This document shows positions 19,841 through 32,500 of a stretch of 64,000 nucleotides of DNA, piece by piece. Numbering within the stretch: the stretch's first letter is position 1; every line of letters begins with the position of its first letter. The stretch spans positions 2,675,531 through 2,739,530 of the forward strand of contig JALMQS010000161.1 of the NCBI GenBank assembly GCA_024734495.1, given 5' to 3'. Below the pieces are notes generated by a model. That model worked only from the letters and a program-made list of their open reading frames with translations, was not told the origin of the DNA and did not search any database. This DNA is from Forficula auricularia. Taxonomy: Eukaryota > Arthropoda > Insecta > Dermaptera > Forficulidae. Both the position numbers and the translations under genes were made by a program.

Positions 19841-19990
19841 GGGAAGGGGGCATGGTCTAGGGGTGGGGGGTGCTGGGTGGGTTTCGGGGGTGTCGTGGGT
19901 GGGAGTGGGGGGTGAGGGTGGGGTTCGTGGGCTGGGGGTTCAGGGGGCGCCCTCCTGGCTAGCAAGAGGGCCGCCGAAGGCGGGCCTTGC
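19841..19990 (+). repeat. Strand-asymmetric G-rich tract
   Basis: From 19841 to about 19955 the plus strand is almost all G and T with many GGG runs, then becomes G+C-rich (GGGCCGCCGAAGGCGGGCC). It directly follows a CTGTCTGTCTGTCTG phrase and AACGGCTGAAG, wording I associate with a widespread arthropod repeat. G-quadruplex potential is high; there is no plausible protein. Confidence 0.6.
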
Positions 19991-22644
19991 AGCTAGTTAT
20001 ATGTATATATGGCTCGGAACCAGAGGAACGTATCACCAAAAATGCGATTTTTGGTTTTCGATATTATCTATAAGTAAATGTTATGCTGTCTTTAGTGACA
20101 GAACGAAAAACTTCCACTCTTTACAATTAAGATAGTTTTTGGAGTTACGATTCATAAAAAAGTTTTTATTTTTGATGCAAAAACATGCAAACTTTGTTTC
20201 TGCTCTCTTGAAATGTCTCCAATTTGGAGTTACTTTCCTCTGGATCTGGGCCACCGATATGAACCACAAATCAAGTTATTTGTATTAGAATACTCTAGTA
20301 AGCGACAATCGGTTGCAATTTTCTTAAAAACCAACTATCTGCTTATCATAGTTAATTTACCCCAACAAAAAAAATCATACCTTAATGATCTATGCTCAAT
20401 TAAGGGAAGTTACTGCTTTCAGAATGTGACCGAATGTTAATACCACATTTGCTCATATTGCATCGAAATACTTCACTACCTTCACAGACTTCACAGAAAA
20501 TGATGTTTGAGAAATTTCTTCTTACTTGGTTAAGGTTTGGAGTTAGGAGTTTGCATTTATTTTATTTTAAATAGATTCAAATCTGTTAAAAATTACTATA
20601 TATTCCCTATTTTTCATTTCACTATGTAAAAAATAACAAACAGAAACATGAATTCCATTTTACATTGTTTTCCTATAAGGTAAATATTTTCTCTACGAAT
20701 CAACACTTGAGAAATGTTGTCCAAAACCACTTTGAGTTGACTGAAGATCTTCAATATAGTGTGTTAATTGTGATCTTAATTAGCGTCAATAAAGCAAGGC
20801 CCGTGCGGCCGTTGCGTAAAAAATCTTCTGGGCACAGAAGCAATGATATAGGCCTATATCGCTTAATTGGTAACCTAGAACAAAACCCCAAAAAAAAGTA
20901 GGTACAACAAAATATTTCCACCCCATAGGCAATAACTTTGGACTTTCCCATTGAATCATCCTAAGATTATACAATCTAGTTCACTCTTTATTTGTTCACC
21001 ATCTAAATCAAAATTTGAACATAACATATTATCACTCTTAGCCAAAAACCAAGAATGTATAACTTTTCTGATTTTATACCAATGCCATTTTTCAATTTAA
21101 TTTTTGACAATATTTCTGTACCACAGACAAGAATGTGATTAAAACAACCTCAAAGTGGGGTTTATTGTCACAAATTTAAGTAATTACTATTAAATAGAAA
21201 ATTTAAAAATAGGAATAGCTCAAAACAGTTTTTCGCACATCCCTGGCTTTGGCATAAGGCCGATGATCTCTAACTATATATAGATTAAAGATTCCTGTAC
21301 ATACAAATAGTCAATATTTCAGATGAGTTTTGGCATCACTCATTTTTCTCTGTAAATTTAAAGCAATCCTTACTGTTTACTACCGCCATTAATCTACTAA
21401 TTAAATGATTACAAGGCTTTACTAATTAAAAAATTTAATTATAAGTTTTTACAATATTATTTAATTTATTAATAAATAATACAACATTTTCTTGCATTTA
21501 TTTATTAAATAATAAAATAACTGACTCATTATTTATTTACTTAAGGATTTTTAGAAATATTATTAAAAGATTATTTTAAAATCCCATTCAATTTTCACAT
21601 CATCATTAATACGTTACCGAAAAAAGCAAAACCATTATAAATATATATATAAAATTTTAATGGATTTTGCTTTTTCCTTTGTTCGGAAGCAAATCACTGG
21701 CGATTCAATGATATTAAAATTGAAAGGGATTTAAAACGTCACTGATTTCAATTCTATAATAGATGTGGAGTTAACGAGTTGCTCATAGGAGATGGAAAAA
21801 GTCTACTGTGGGAGATTTTTTAATGTACTGATAATTATGGAAAATAGAAACATTGCAATAATGAAACTTCAATGAATGCTGATTAGTTTGATCGTCATTT
21901 TAAAAATAATGACGTCAAACAAATCTGAGTATACATTTCTGAAAACAATCCTCCCTATTATAGGTTCACCAAGGCTTTCTTCCCTTCCTATCGGGCGCGC
22001 ATTCCCATACTTCATTTCTGGTTGCCTACCCTACAGGATCTAAATCTGCTCGGTTCTTCGGTTATATTAATCCAGTTGGGGCTGATTTTCCGAATCTATT
22101 AAAAATAATATTTTTTTATTATTGGACACTTTTTTCCTTAATTGGTTTCCTTAATCATTTGTAAAAAAGCACATCGAAATCTCTATTAATTTATTTATTA
22201 TCTTAGAAAATAGATGTAGCCACTTTTCGCTACTTTTACCAAAGATTTTTCCAGTTTTCAATTTAAGCGTATTTTATTTTATTTTAAAAACACCTCATAA
22301 CAATTTGTTCTAGATTAATTCATTTTGTCGTATAAAAGAAACTCTATAGTATGATATTATTTGATAGATTGAAAAGAAAGAAATCTATGGAATTGGAATA
22401 ATTATCGGAAAAGAGGTTTTTTTATTTAATTAGTTTTTTCCTCTTATTAAAAACAAGGACCAAAAGATGATCAAGGACAGTCGATGGTGGAGAAGTAATC
22501 TCCGAAGTTGAAGCTCAAATACAATGTATACATCAATTCATGTAAAATAATTGGTTCAATAAATTAAAAAAAAAAAGTAGAGTATTATTTGCTGATCAAT
22601 TAAATAAGAATTTTTTTTTTTGTTTTTGTTCAGGGAGAATGGTA
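19991..22644. other. Long stretch with nothing recognised
   Basis: The frames within (20081-20269, 20213-20440, 20665-20974) overlap on both strands and resemble no family. No termini, tRNA-like boxes or palindromes of note. Confidence 0.45.
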
Positions 22645-23115
22645 TAGGTCAGGTTGTCCAACCCGTGGCCCGCGGGCCTCATGCGACCCAGCACTCCAAT
22701 GAGTGTGGCCCAACATAAAATCATAAACTTCCTTAAAACATTGAGATTTATATATAGAGATATATTTATTCCCTTTTTCGAAATATGAATGTACATTTGT
22801 ACAATACGTGAACCTTTTTTCAAGAATAAAATTCATTAAAAGTAAAATTATAAGCTCAATTATATAAGTTAAAAAAAAATAAAGTTTCGAATATTTAAAA
22901 ATTCTTCTTCTCATATTTTCATTTTCTAAAATATTTATTATTTCGGTAATTTATATGCTATGACACTAATAAAGTCTATAGTTATCATTCTAGTTAGTAC
23001 AAGGAGACAAGGAATTGGGCTTTTCTAGAATAAACACAATTAATTGATAATTTCTCTCCTGGACTAAAACTTGTCAGGACTTGTCTTTTAGACCTTTGCA
23101 CGTTCTTACATGATG
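22645..23115 (+). mobile_element. hAT-like relic (CCCGTGGCCCGCGGGCC type), copy 1
   Basis: Begins GTTGTCCAACCCGTGGCCCG, a hAT-like terminus style. It matches 61982-62457 along nearly its whole length, including AAGGAGACAAGGAATTGG and CTTGCACGTTCTTACATG-like text. The far terminus is not visible. No transposase ORF. Confidence 0.65.
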
Positions 23116-23202
23116 GATAGCCAGGGATTATTATATCCGTGACCCTTTAAAAAAATAAATTATTATTCCTCATGTCCTTCTTTAATCCCATTCGATTTAA
23201 AC

Positions 23203-23844
23203 CAGGACTGTCCACCCGTGGCCCAATATAAAGTCATAAAATTCCTTAAAACATTGAGGTATTTATATGTAGATACTGGAAAACACAACAATTTGGCCTG
23301 ATAATTTTTTTTCTCTAAAATAAGAAATCTGAAATGAAGTTTTTTAATAATAAAAGTTAAATTTTGAATCTAGAACTAGATTTCAAGATTTCCGAAAAAA
23401 TAATAATAATTTTGGTGTATTTTCGACTCCATTTTCATTAAAAATAAATTTTCTACTTGCAAACCTTTTGATTGAATGTTCTAGAACAACAATTAGATAC
23501 CGATCTGAAAGAAAAATTGAATATTGTCTCTTTATTAAAATTTTATATTATTTATCTAGCCAAGGAAAAATATAAAACAAATACTAATACATAATATCAC
23601 TTTTTGTAAGTATGTATGTATCTCTTTACATATACGAGAAGCTATTTTCAAATATAAAATTTGCGAAAAGTAAAATTAGAAGCTCCCTATGAGCTAACAA
23701 AATAATAAAGTTCATATTTCTACATTATTTACTATCTTTTTTGAATAACAAATATCAATAGATTTATAATATTTTATCCGCGGTCCGAGACAATTTATTT
23801 TCTTCAAATGTGGCCCGTGTAAGCCAAAAGATTTGACACCCCTG
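23203..23844. mobile_element. hAT-like non-autonomous element
   Basis: Left end CAGGACTGTCCACCCGTGGCC; right end, inverted, CAGGGGTGTCAAATC then GGGCCAC. The first 70 bp match the neighbouring copy at 22645. No target-site duplication is visible, so it is old. Confidence 0.6.
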
Positions 23845-23894
23845 GGGTAAGTTTTAGGAGAAACATATTTAATTAATTTAAAATTTAAATTTAA

Positions 23895-24080
23895 AACTAT
23901 AAATTACTAGGTAGGTTTCACAAATAAAAGACAAATTGTTTATGAGAAAGACTATATAATATATTTCGAATAACGAGCCCATCTTCAGAAGTTCACATAA
24001 CTTTCCTGAAGATGGGCCCATACCATAAACATATGTAGTCTTTTATTTGTAAAACCTACCTAGTAATTTATATTTTTAAA
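23895..24080. mobile_element. PLE-like palindromic element, family F (copy F1)
   Basis: Arms read inwards from ACTAGGTAGGTTTCACAAAT and its complement. The left arm (minus strand) has CTGAAGA, extra T, GGGCTCGTTATTC, GAAATATATT. The right arm keeps CTGAAGATGGGC but has lost GAAA. The tail and duplication cannot be fixed because the flanks are AAATTT-rich. Confidence 0.7.
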
Positions 24081-25442
24081 TTTTATTAAATAAGAATTTG
24101 AAATGTGCAAAGAGTCTTTACAAAGTATGTTGTCTAAGTCGTTAAAATCAGCGTTATTATAACTACTACTACTATTAATAATATCTATAGGAATTCTATA
24201 TCAGATCGGAACGGTGCCTGTTAAATATTGAACCATCCTCATAGAGACATATCGAAGATTCCCCTCTTCGTCGATGGCTAATTAGATTGGAAGTAACATC
24301 AAAGCGTAAAGACGACCTCACGCAACCGAGACCCTTAAATGGCGGTAATTAATTATGCACTGAGTTTATTTATAGAACGCTAATCACAGCCAGCGAGTCG
24401 TCTCGCTCTATAATCTAAAATTTATAAATTATTATCACTAACTAAATATATAGATTGAAGGGTTTTGCATCTGCCGGTGCAGCTAATGGCTTTCCGCACG
24501 GGAGAAGATTCTTTTAACTGATTTGATTTTTTTTTTATTAAATCCTAAATTCTTAAGACTGATTATCGACTTTTTAATATTTGACATGTTTATAGTTTAT
24601 GCAATGTCAAAGTGCGTTTACGCTTGATTAATAATAAACGATATTTGTCTCTTAAATAAATTTTTATAATTTTTCTAACTGATATAACAAAGAATAATTG
24701 ACCTATCAATGAGAAGTGTTTTGACCGCGCTTTATTTGAAAAATATATTTTATCACGAGACTATTGCGGATTATGCTATTAAAGTCTGTGGAGTCTTAAA
24801 TCTGGACCAAGAGAGAAAAAAAGATGTGATCCTCTTAGCTACAATCCAACGTCATTTTGCGTATAGCCCGCTTCGGATGGATCACCAAGTGAACTTGAGA
24901 TCTCAGATGTTATATATTCAATCTCCTAGTACAGAGCGCTCGGCCTATTAGCATGTATGTTAGATGCCTGTCATAAATTAACCGAATGTTTTCTACATTT
25001 GATTCAATCAAGAAATTAATGTGAAACCTACCAAGTATTTTTTATCCAATAATTTAAAAAAATATTTCACCCTGTACCAACACCAAATTCCTTAAAAACT
25101 ATAGAAAATGTGTTGGTCTTTGACTGATATTTGCCAATATACGTCCGAGGGGTCAATTCGCGTTAAATTTGCCCTACGCTAATAATTCTGTATTTCTTGA
25201 ATATATGTTATCCCTATCGTAATTTTCACCAATTGTCTTGATAAAAAATTTTTACACATGTTATGACCATACTTGGAATATCTTTAATTATATAAATAAT
25301 TTATTAATAGAAGACTTCTAAAGCTTCACTATAATGCTGAAATTGCACAAAAATTGTGCAAATTTTCTGTACAGCATATTTTTACTCATTTTTGGAAAGT
25401 TTAACTATGAATTAAAGACAACAAATGAATGGAATATAATAA
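24081..25442. other. Mostly unique sequence with half of a local duplication
   Basis: The part 24230-24430 is motif-rich and less A+T-rich (TTAATTAATTATGC, TTTATAG) without transposon signs. The frame at 24709-24951 (80 codons) matches no known family; I do not call it. From 24952 nothing is recognised. Confidence 0.35.
24411..24580 (+). repeat. Local direct duplication, copy 1
   Basis: Matches 26212-26355 over ATAATCTAAAATTTATAAAT, the phrase TGCAGCTAATGGCTT, and AAGACYGATTAYCGACTTTTT in the same order, 1.8 kb apart. No terminal repeats, so not an obvious transposon. Confidence 0.65.
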
Positions 25443-25541
25443 TAAAAATTGGGTAAAATTTCGAGGTAGGTTTCACAAAAAAAGAAATAAAACAAAAATG
25501 AGTTTTGTGAAAGCTACCTAGCAATTTTAACCAATTTTTAT
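25443..25541. mobile_element. PLE-like family F, core-less mini-palindrome (F3)
   Basis: Arms contain GAGGTAGGTTTCACAAAA and TTTTGTGAAAGCTACCT. Only about 20 bp separates them, so the hammerhead core has been deleted. Confidence 0.6.
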
Positions 25542-25892
25542 AATATAAAAATATTTCACCTAGAACCAACACCTATCTCTATAACTTATAAGTGGTTATA
25601 AGTTATTGGTGGAATATTTGAGGAATCAATTTTTTTCTGAAAATGTTTTGCCTAATTAAACAATAGTTTTTTTGCAATTTTTACCTGATAAAACACTTAG
25701 GCCACTAATTTCATAAATCTTGATGCTTTGTCAACTTGAAATTTTTAAAATAAGAGGTTCTTTAAATATATATAAGTTATTTTAAGAAAAAATTTAACTT
25801 ATACCCGTTGGCTTCTACATCTTTGAAATATTAGTCACGGAGTACATATAGTATAAAATTATATATAATATATTTATATATCTATACATATA

Positions 25893-26130
25893 TGAGGCGT
25901 TCAAAAGCAGAGTGGACCATCCCACTTTTGGTTTTTTATGAGAAATCCAGCAAAATAGAGGTAAAGGTTCGAGGCAAAAGTGGTTCCTGTGCTGGAATCT
26001 AGAAAGAGGTTTAAAAACCAAGCTTGGACCACTCTGTCTATTTAGTTTTATCAAAAATCTTCTTGATTATAGAGGTTTATCAGCGAAAATGAGATTTGTG
26101 GATTGGTCCACTCTGCTTTTAAACCCCTCA
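25893..26130. mobile_element. TA-flanked MITE (Tc1/mariner-like)
   Basis: A 238-bp element between TA dinucleotides (25891-25892 and 26131-26132). Inverted ends of about 30 bp begin TGAGGCGTTCAAAAGCAGAG on the left and TGAGGGGTTTAAAAGCAGAG on the inverted right. No transposase. Confidence 0.75.
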
Positions 26131-26211
26131 TATTGCATATGGGATAACTGCTGGCTTTGTTGATAGGGAAGTAACCCATGAAAAAATCTTCGCATAATCA
26201 CGAGTAGTTTA

Positions 26212-26355
26212 ATAATCTAAAATTTATAAATAATAAATTAAAGGGTTTCGCATTTTCTGATGCAGCTAATGGCTTGCTCGGGAAAGATTATTTTCACTGA
26301 TTGGATTTTTATAAAATCGCACAATCCTTAAGACCGATTACCGACTTTTTTTCAT
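26212..26355 (+). repeat. Local direct duplication, copy 2
   Basis: Counterpart of 24411-24580. Confidence 0.65.
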
Positions 26356-26581
26356 TCTCTTTTTGTATACGCTTTTTAATTAAAATTTATCTACTCCGAC
26401 ATCGACGACTATCGTTGCGCTTGTTTCTGGCATATCGAAATGAAATGATATGGAATGAAGTTTAATAGAATGGAATAAAAAAAAAAACCTATCAATTTTT
26501 TTTTTCTAAAATAACATGTGTTTGCGATTTCGTTTATTATTGGAAAAATTGTATAAAATATCTATTATATATGGGATTATA

Positions 26582-26765
26582 CAGAGTGGACCATATCTAG
26601 ATACTGTCTAGATTTTAATTTTAGTCTAATTATTTTCAACTGTTTCATGGTAACTAATTCTAGAGTTCCTATTACAATTCATACCATAAATTCCCACATT
26701 CATTTCTATAAAGCTAAAAGCAAAATGACTTAGATGAAATAGAAGGAATAAATCAAAGCACTCTG
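26582..26765. mobile_element. Possible TA-flanked MITE
   Basis: CAGAGTGGACC at the left and CACTCTG at the right, each next to TA. The left end echoes the CAGAGTGGACCA inside the MITE at 25893. The inverted repeat is only about 8 bp. Confidence 0.4.
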
Positions 26766-26767
26766 TA

Positions 26768-27143
26768 TCTTTTTTAAGGCGACCCAATATCTTGTCTTAT
26801 TACACCCGTCCTGAACCTAGTCGTATTGCTTATATCCAATTTTATTTATACGGCTTAACCAGAACCCTTCAGCACATTTCCATCAGTTTTGGGAAGTTTC
26901 CATATGAACTTCGGAAAATTTACTATTCCCACATCTTGCTCACGGATACGGCCACAACCACGATACTCCTGGAAAACATCCCTCCTCAAATTTATATTGA
27001 TTTATGTTAATTATTATTTTCTTATTATTTCGTTTAATATATTGTACAGAAGGGACCAATAAATAGGTGACACTTTCTAGTGTTCACTGAAAAAATGACT
27101 ATATTTAAAGTACAATTAGGTTCCCTACAAATACATATATATT
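26768..27143. other. Unrecognised sequence
   Basis: The frame at 26792-27010 (72 codons) is not similar to anything I recognise. Confidence 0.35.
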
Positions 27144-27301
27144 CCCAACTAGCAAAATAGCTGTATAATTTTAGGTTATACAACTGTTATGTTGTGTTGC
27201 TGTTGTATAAAAGCTCTTCAGTTATTAATAACGCTTATAAAACATCAACACAACATAAAAGTTATATAACCTAAAATTATACAGCTATTTTGCTAGTAGG
27301 G
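27144..27301. mobile_element. Palindromic MITE (CCCAACTAGCA termini)
   Basis: A 158-bp element whose ends CCCAACTAGCAAAATAGCTG and TAGCTATTTTGCTAGTAGGG pair over more than 50 bp with a short unique centre. ATT flanks both sides, possibly a 3-bp duplication. Confidence 0.75.
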
Positions 27302-28948
27302 ATTGTATGTATATTAATTTGAATTAATTTATCATACACTTTGTTTTCCATAAAATATTAAGTTAAGATTAAAACAATATTAAATGCATTATTTATTGAT
27401 TTATAAAGAAACTGGAATAAAAACCTATTGGTATCTGGTAAAATTGAAAAGTCAAAATATGGGATTTGAGATTGACTAATTTCTCTTTTCTTAAATTTAT
27501 TTATCTACTTATTAATTTTGGGGACTTTTTAATCACATAATTAAATTTAACTAAAATCACATAACTAACAACTAACACCTTGAAAGCAGATAATTAGCAT
27601 TATACACATTGTAATAAAAAGTATACATTTTAGTTTTAGACTTTTTAACTTGGACAGTGGCTCTCGCCCCCCCCCCCCCCCCAATTAATTTGCTTACAAA
27701 TTTTAAAAATTTTAAAGAACGAATTAAAGAACTGGCAAAAACCTCTGCTTCATAGATAAATATTACTTATCTTTATCTCTAAATTAAAATATAATACCTT
27801 GTATTTTCAACATTAAAATGATTATATTTGAAATAAACTCTTTAATTTGACAAATCCTGGAAAGGGCCGAATGGCATTCTTACAAAATTACAGAAGGGAT
27901 TCATTGTAAGGAAAAGGTCGAGAACCTTTGAACTAGAAAGATATCTACAGAAAATCCACAATCGTGACGTCATAACTAATTTGCACTTATTGCTGCGTTT
28001 GAAATCCTTTACATATCCGGGGAAGCCATGTAAATTTTAATTATACAAAAAATGACAAAAATTTATATATAGAATTGCAGAAATGGATTCTATGTTTTTT
28101 ATTCTCAGGAATTTTATTTTTTAAACACATAACAATACATTATAGAGTCGATCTGAAGAATAAACACGTGAAATACCCTAATTGATATGACTCTATTCGG
28201 GCTTTTCACGCAAAAAGTATTTTGATACTCAACTTTAAGAATAAAAGTTTAAACTACTTTAATCCTTCTATTTAATTAATTATTTTATACCATAAATCTT
28301 ACCAGCTCTTCACATCCCCATCCTTTTGTTTTTACATTTATTTAAACTCTTAAACCCAAGTGTTTCCATTCCTTTCTTTCAACCTAAATATATCCTAAAT
28401 GGATTTTTTCTTCGTTCCTATTTTTGAAACTTTTTTAAAACTCTCTCCGCTTCCACTTGAGGGTGAAGTATTGCATTTCTTTTCTCTTATCATCCACACG
28501 AGTGTTTTGTTTTCTGTCATTCTATTTTATCACATAATGTTTTGGCAGTCCTCGTGAAGAAAAAAAAACGAAAGTGAAAAATTTAATTTAGAATGGATAG
28601 TATGAATATTCATTTTAATTATAGTAAGGGTTATTTTTCATTTGTTCTTTGGATTCAAGACAAAATTCATCTTTAAAAAAAGAATAGTATTCATATATAG
28701 TATTCATATATTCCTATAAGTCACAGCAATACAACTAATAATTCCAGAGAAGCTTAAACTTTTCTATCATGGTGTGAAAAAAGAATGTCGGAAATTAGAC
28801 CAGAATAAAATTAGCATTTCCCTCAAATAGAGGACGATATTTTTCCTACATGCACAAATCCATTTTTTCACACCGCACTACTAATTGAATATTTATTTAT
28901 TTTTAATAAAGATACAATTTAATATTATATGCTTTTACTCCGTAGTTG
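27302..28948. other. A+T-rich sequence, nothing recognised
   Basis: Contains a run of about 16 Cs near 27667-27682. No genes or transposon ends were found. Confidence 0.4.
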
Positions 28949-29183
28949 ATTCCCAAAGCTGCTAGGAAGCGGCCAACTTTTTCATTTAATAGACATGTTT
29001 TATAAATTCTATATCAGATCTCTTTTTTCAAATTATATTTCTGTCATATGTACTTTATTTGAAAACAGCTAAACTACACAAGCAACTTTGAAAATCACGA
29101 TATGATTTATGATCGGGTTAAACCATTAATTAGCCTTTTATAAAATAACACTATTAAATGAAAAAGCTGGCCGTTTTGGGAAT
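28949..29183. mobile_element. Putative MITE with imperfect inverted ends
   Basis: Ends ATTCCCAAAGC and GTTTTGGGAAT, with inner GGCCAACTTTTTCATTTAA and TTAAATGAAAAAGCTGGCC, are inverted over about 35 bp with small indels. Superfamily unknown. Confidence 0.5.
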
Positions 29184-31906
29184 AGGCTAATTCATCAATT
29201 TGGACTACGACGTGTATAACAATATGATAATTTTTTTTTTACAATAAAAACTGAAGTATGGAAATTAGGAAATCAGAGAATAGTTATGACTAGATTTCAT
29301 ATTTTCTCGAACCGGGACAATTTCGAGAGTTTATTCGAAATAAAAAAATGAGGAACTTATATATGTGATTTTATAATGAATTCCGATACCCACGATAGCC
29401 CAAGAACGGAAAGTCAAAAAGTTCGTTTGTATCAATACTAGTACTGATTATATTTTGAAATATCCAGATCAAAAGGCAGAACATATTATTTTATTGAGAT
29501 TTAAATAAGATGTTATAGTATAGTCATAAATGACCAATTTATATATAAGTTTATTAATAATTACACCAGTGTACCGAGTCTTGAAAAAGTTTCATTTTTT
29601 TATTTTTTAATGTGCGGGTGAGCGATTTATTCATTAGAATCTAATCGATGAAATTAACTAAAAAGTGCGTGGATAGAATGATCACTCTTTCTTTAAAGCT
29701 AAGGTGTACTATATTGCAAGGATGCCAGTTAAAATCTGCCAAATACACGTTCAAACCTGTTTCAGTCTATTAGAGATTAATTTCTTAATTTCTATTATTC
29801 TAGGAACGATACTCGTTATAGAGAGAGAGAGAGAGAGAATATTCAAGTCGACTTCATTAAAATTCAGACAAAATGTACAAAAGAAATTAATTACTTTTTT
29901 CGGCTCTATTTAGCAAGCGTACCGTGCCTTGAAAAAGTGTTTACTTTTTCTTCATTTGTTTGTATTTTTAATCGCTTTAAGAATTCCACTTTAAAATTTA
30001 GTTCACAATTAACTTTTCCGAGGCAGCACTTAATAATTTTTTCCAACAATAATTCGTCAATTCAATATAGTGGTTCAAAGGGTGATAAGTCCGGTTAAAT
30101 AATACTATATATAATAGTCTAGATTAATTTTCAGCAACGCTCAGAGAATGCTGCCGAGAAGGAGCGCTGATGCCGTCGGTATATTTGCAGTATATTTGCG
30201 GCAAACTTGAAATATAATTGTAATTTGAACTCGAATTTCGAAATGAAAGACTCCAATTGATTTTAAATTAAGAAACATTAAATATATTGATAATTATTCC
30301 TCCCCCCCCCTCACCACTCAAAAATTAAATATTCAATTCGCTTTTCTTTGCTCACAGAAGAAGAAATTAATCACATCTTATTTGATTTATATTTTATATA
30401 TTATTTGTTTATATTTTTAATAATTTGCCACTTTTTTATAATTTTTAAAAAATCTAAATTTTGTTATTCTTATTTTTTAATTTTTACAAAATTGAACGAC
30501 TTAAGATACGCCTGCCCGAGTTTTTCATGGCAATACTGGAGCAGCCTTTAATACAAACAACACCTGATCTCTTTTAAATATTTTGAGCCTTATATCGATT
30601 ATCGATCCCAAATTTAAAAAAAATGATATAATTTAATTCTCCTCCTCACACGATTCCACTTATCTAAATAAATCTATTTCCACACAAAAAATATCACAAT
30701 GCTGTAGATTATAGAAGAAAAAAATACTTCCAGATTCATATCTAGAACCTCATTTCTGTAGCTGTGTCAGGACGAAAATGAGGCGAAACTTTTAAAGAGA
30801 CTATGTATTTTCGGGAGTTTACAGGTATAAATTTGGAGTGTGGTTTTTTAAGAGGAATAAAATTTTTGGACCGAGACGCTGCCCACCAGGGCACCAGAAG
30901 GCACGAAAAGCTCGTTACTAATAAGGAGCGACTTTTCAAATGGGAGAATAACCAAACAAATAAGTCTTCGCGGGAATGCTTTATAAATATTATATTCATG
31001 TGATTATTGACTATAAAATCAATAATATATAATAAATATATAAATAGTAACTAACTAATGTGGATATTAGATTAAAATGGGTGTACAATGACTATAATAA
31101 CACATTAATAAGGTCTATTCTAAATGTAAAGTACATATATGGGTGAATTTTGACTATTCAGGGCGACTATCTTTGCTCCCATATCGAATTTTCATTTAAA
31201 ACTCAATCCTCTGCTGCATCCCCTCACCCAACAGATATATTAACGCTATTTATGACAATTCTCAATGGCCGATTGTTATCTCATATCTCCAATTGGATAT
31301 ATTTTTGATTTAGCCGTTCTATCCCGATCAATGGACCATATGAAATCTGAAATAATAATTCTACCAGTCCAGTCGCTTTTATATTAACTCATATTTCATT
31401 TGATCACATATTTTTAAATCTCTATATATTTTTTTAAAAAGTAATGCTCGGTGAACTTGCCGGAGTATATTCTATTTATCAAAAATTTTCAAATTATTTT
31501 TTGTTTACTCTTCTTTAGATATGTTCGCTCTCTGAATTAAAACATTATCACATTTTTTTTTCAAATTGGATTTTTTATATTTTGTTTATGCTTTATTAAT
31601 TCAATGGCATAAATATTTGGTTGCTCACTATGTTCGGCGAGTCAAAATTGCCTGGCAATTTGGCTATTGAATTGAATTCAATAATATTAAATTTTTCCTT
31701 TTTGATTGAAGATTCTTAGAAATATATGGACAAAATAATTTTGTCAAAAACAAAATTTAATCAGAGATCTATTTCGACTCACCATTCCGTAACAAAGAAT
31801 AATTAATTAGTGTTACCTTGAATTTTATTGTTTTGAATGTCATTAGTGAATATATTTTATTTATATACGATATTACTAGTTATTGAGTTTACATTTGTCA
31901 TAAAAG
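29184..31906. other. Long stretch with little recognisable
   Basis: Holds repeat R2 copy 3 (29378-29416), a GA microsatellite (29819-29839), and two similar phrases GTACCGNGYCTTGAAAAAGT (about 29571 and 29918, with a weaker copy near 50982). Frames on both strands at 30742-31003 lie in slightly G+C-richer DNA but match no family. Confidence 0.4.
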
Positions 31907-31919
31907 TATGTATTAATAA

Positions 31920-32089
31920 GATTGAAATAATTTTTGGAGACGAACTGATAAGTGAAAAAATTCAAAAAAAAGTGAAGAAAGAGGGAATAAGCCTCTGAAA
32001 CGTCGGTTTATGAATAAAAAGATAGTTTAAATTATCTTTTTTTTTTTTTTTTTTTTGAATTTTGGACTGCCTTATCAATATACACTCAT
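31920..32089. mobile_element. PLE-like element, family E (copy E2, degraded)
   Basis: Flanked by a 13-bp duplication TATGTATTAATAA (31907-31919 and 32090-32102). It keeps the family E tail, a degraded core (TGAAGAAAGAGG...CCTCTGAAACGTCGG) and the right arm end. The left arm is mostly deleted and a T run of about 20 is present. Confidence 0.8.
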
Positions 32090-32236
32090 TATGTATTAAT
32101 AAAGTGCACCCTTTTTACTTTATCATATGCGAAGCATGGGTAAAATATTGTAATCGGTCTCATGCCAAGCTCGACTTCAAAGTGTCCTCAGGTAAAGACT
32201 ACGGAACCCATGGTCTCAATTAAAGTCACAAATTGT

Positions 32237-32500
32237 AGTATTCAATTAGATTGAATTTTAGCACGTAACGGTTTCCCCAAAAATTACATGGGGTCTCGCC
32301 GAGAGGCCAAAAACTGCCATTTTTTCAAGAAGTGCTTGCGGATGGATGTATGGATGTATGGATGTATGTTATCGTTTTTTTCGTCTACGATTTTTTCCAA
32401 ATCATAGAACTGATTGATATCAAATTGAAAACCTGCCATTATTTTAACAAAATGAAGCGCTGATTAGTTTTTGGTATATATCGGTACACAAACATTAGTA
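32237..32500 (+). repeat. Dispersed repeat R3, copy 2
   Basis: Counterpart of 9145-9400, with a GGATGTAT tetranucleotide-like patch expanded to three units at 32341-32370. Confidence 0.55.

Noticed and set aside
24709..24951. 80-codon frame with fairly protein-like composition
   Set aside because: No recognisable domain, no flanking splice signals, single short frame; chance ORF is likely in 64 kb.
30742..31003. Overlapping frames on both strands
   Set aside because: Both strands open suggests composition, not coding; no homology recognised.
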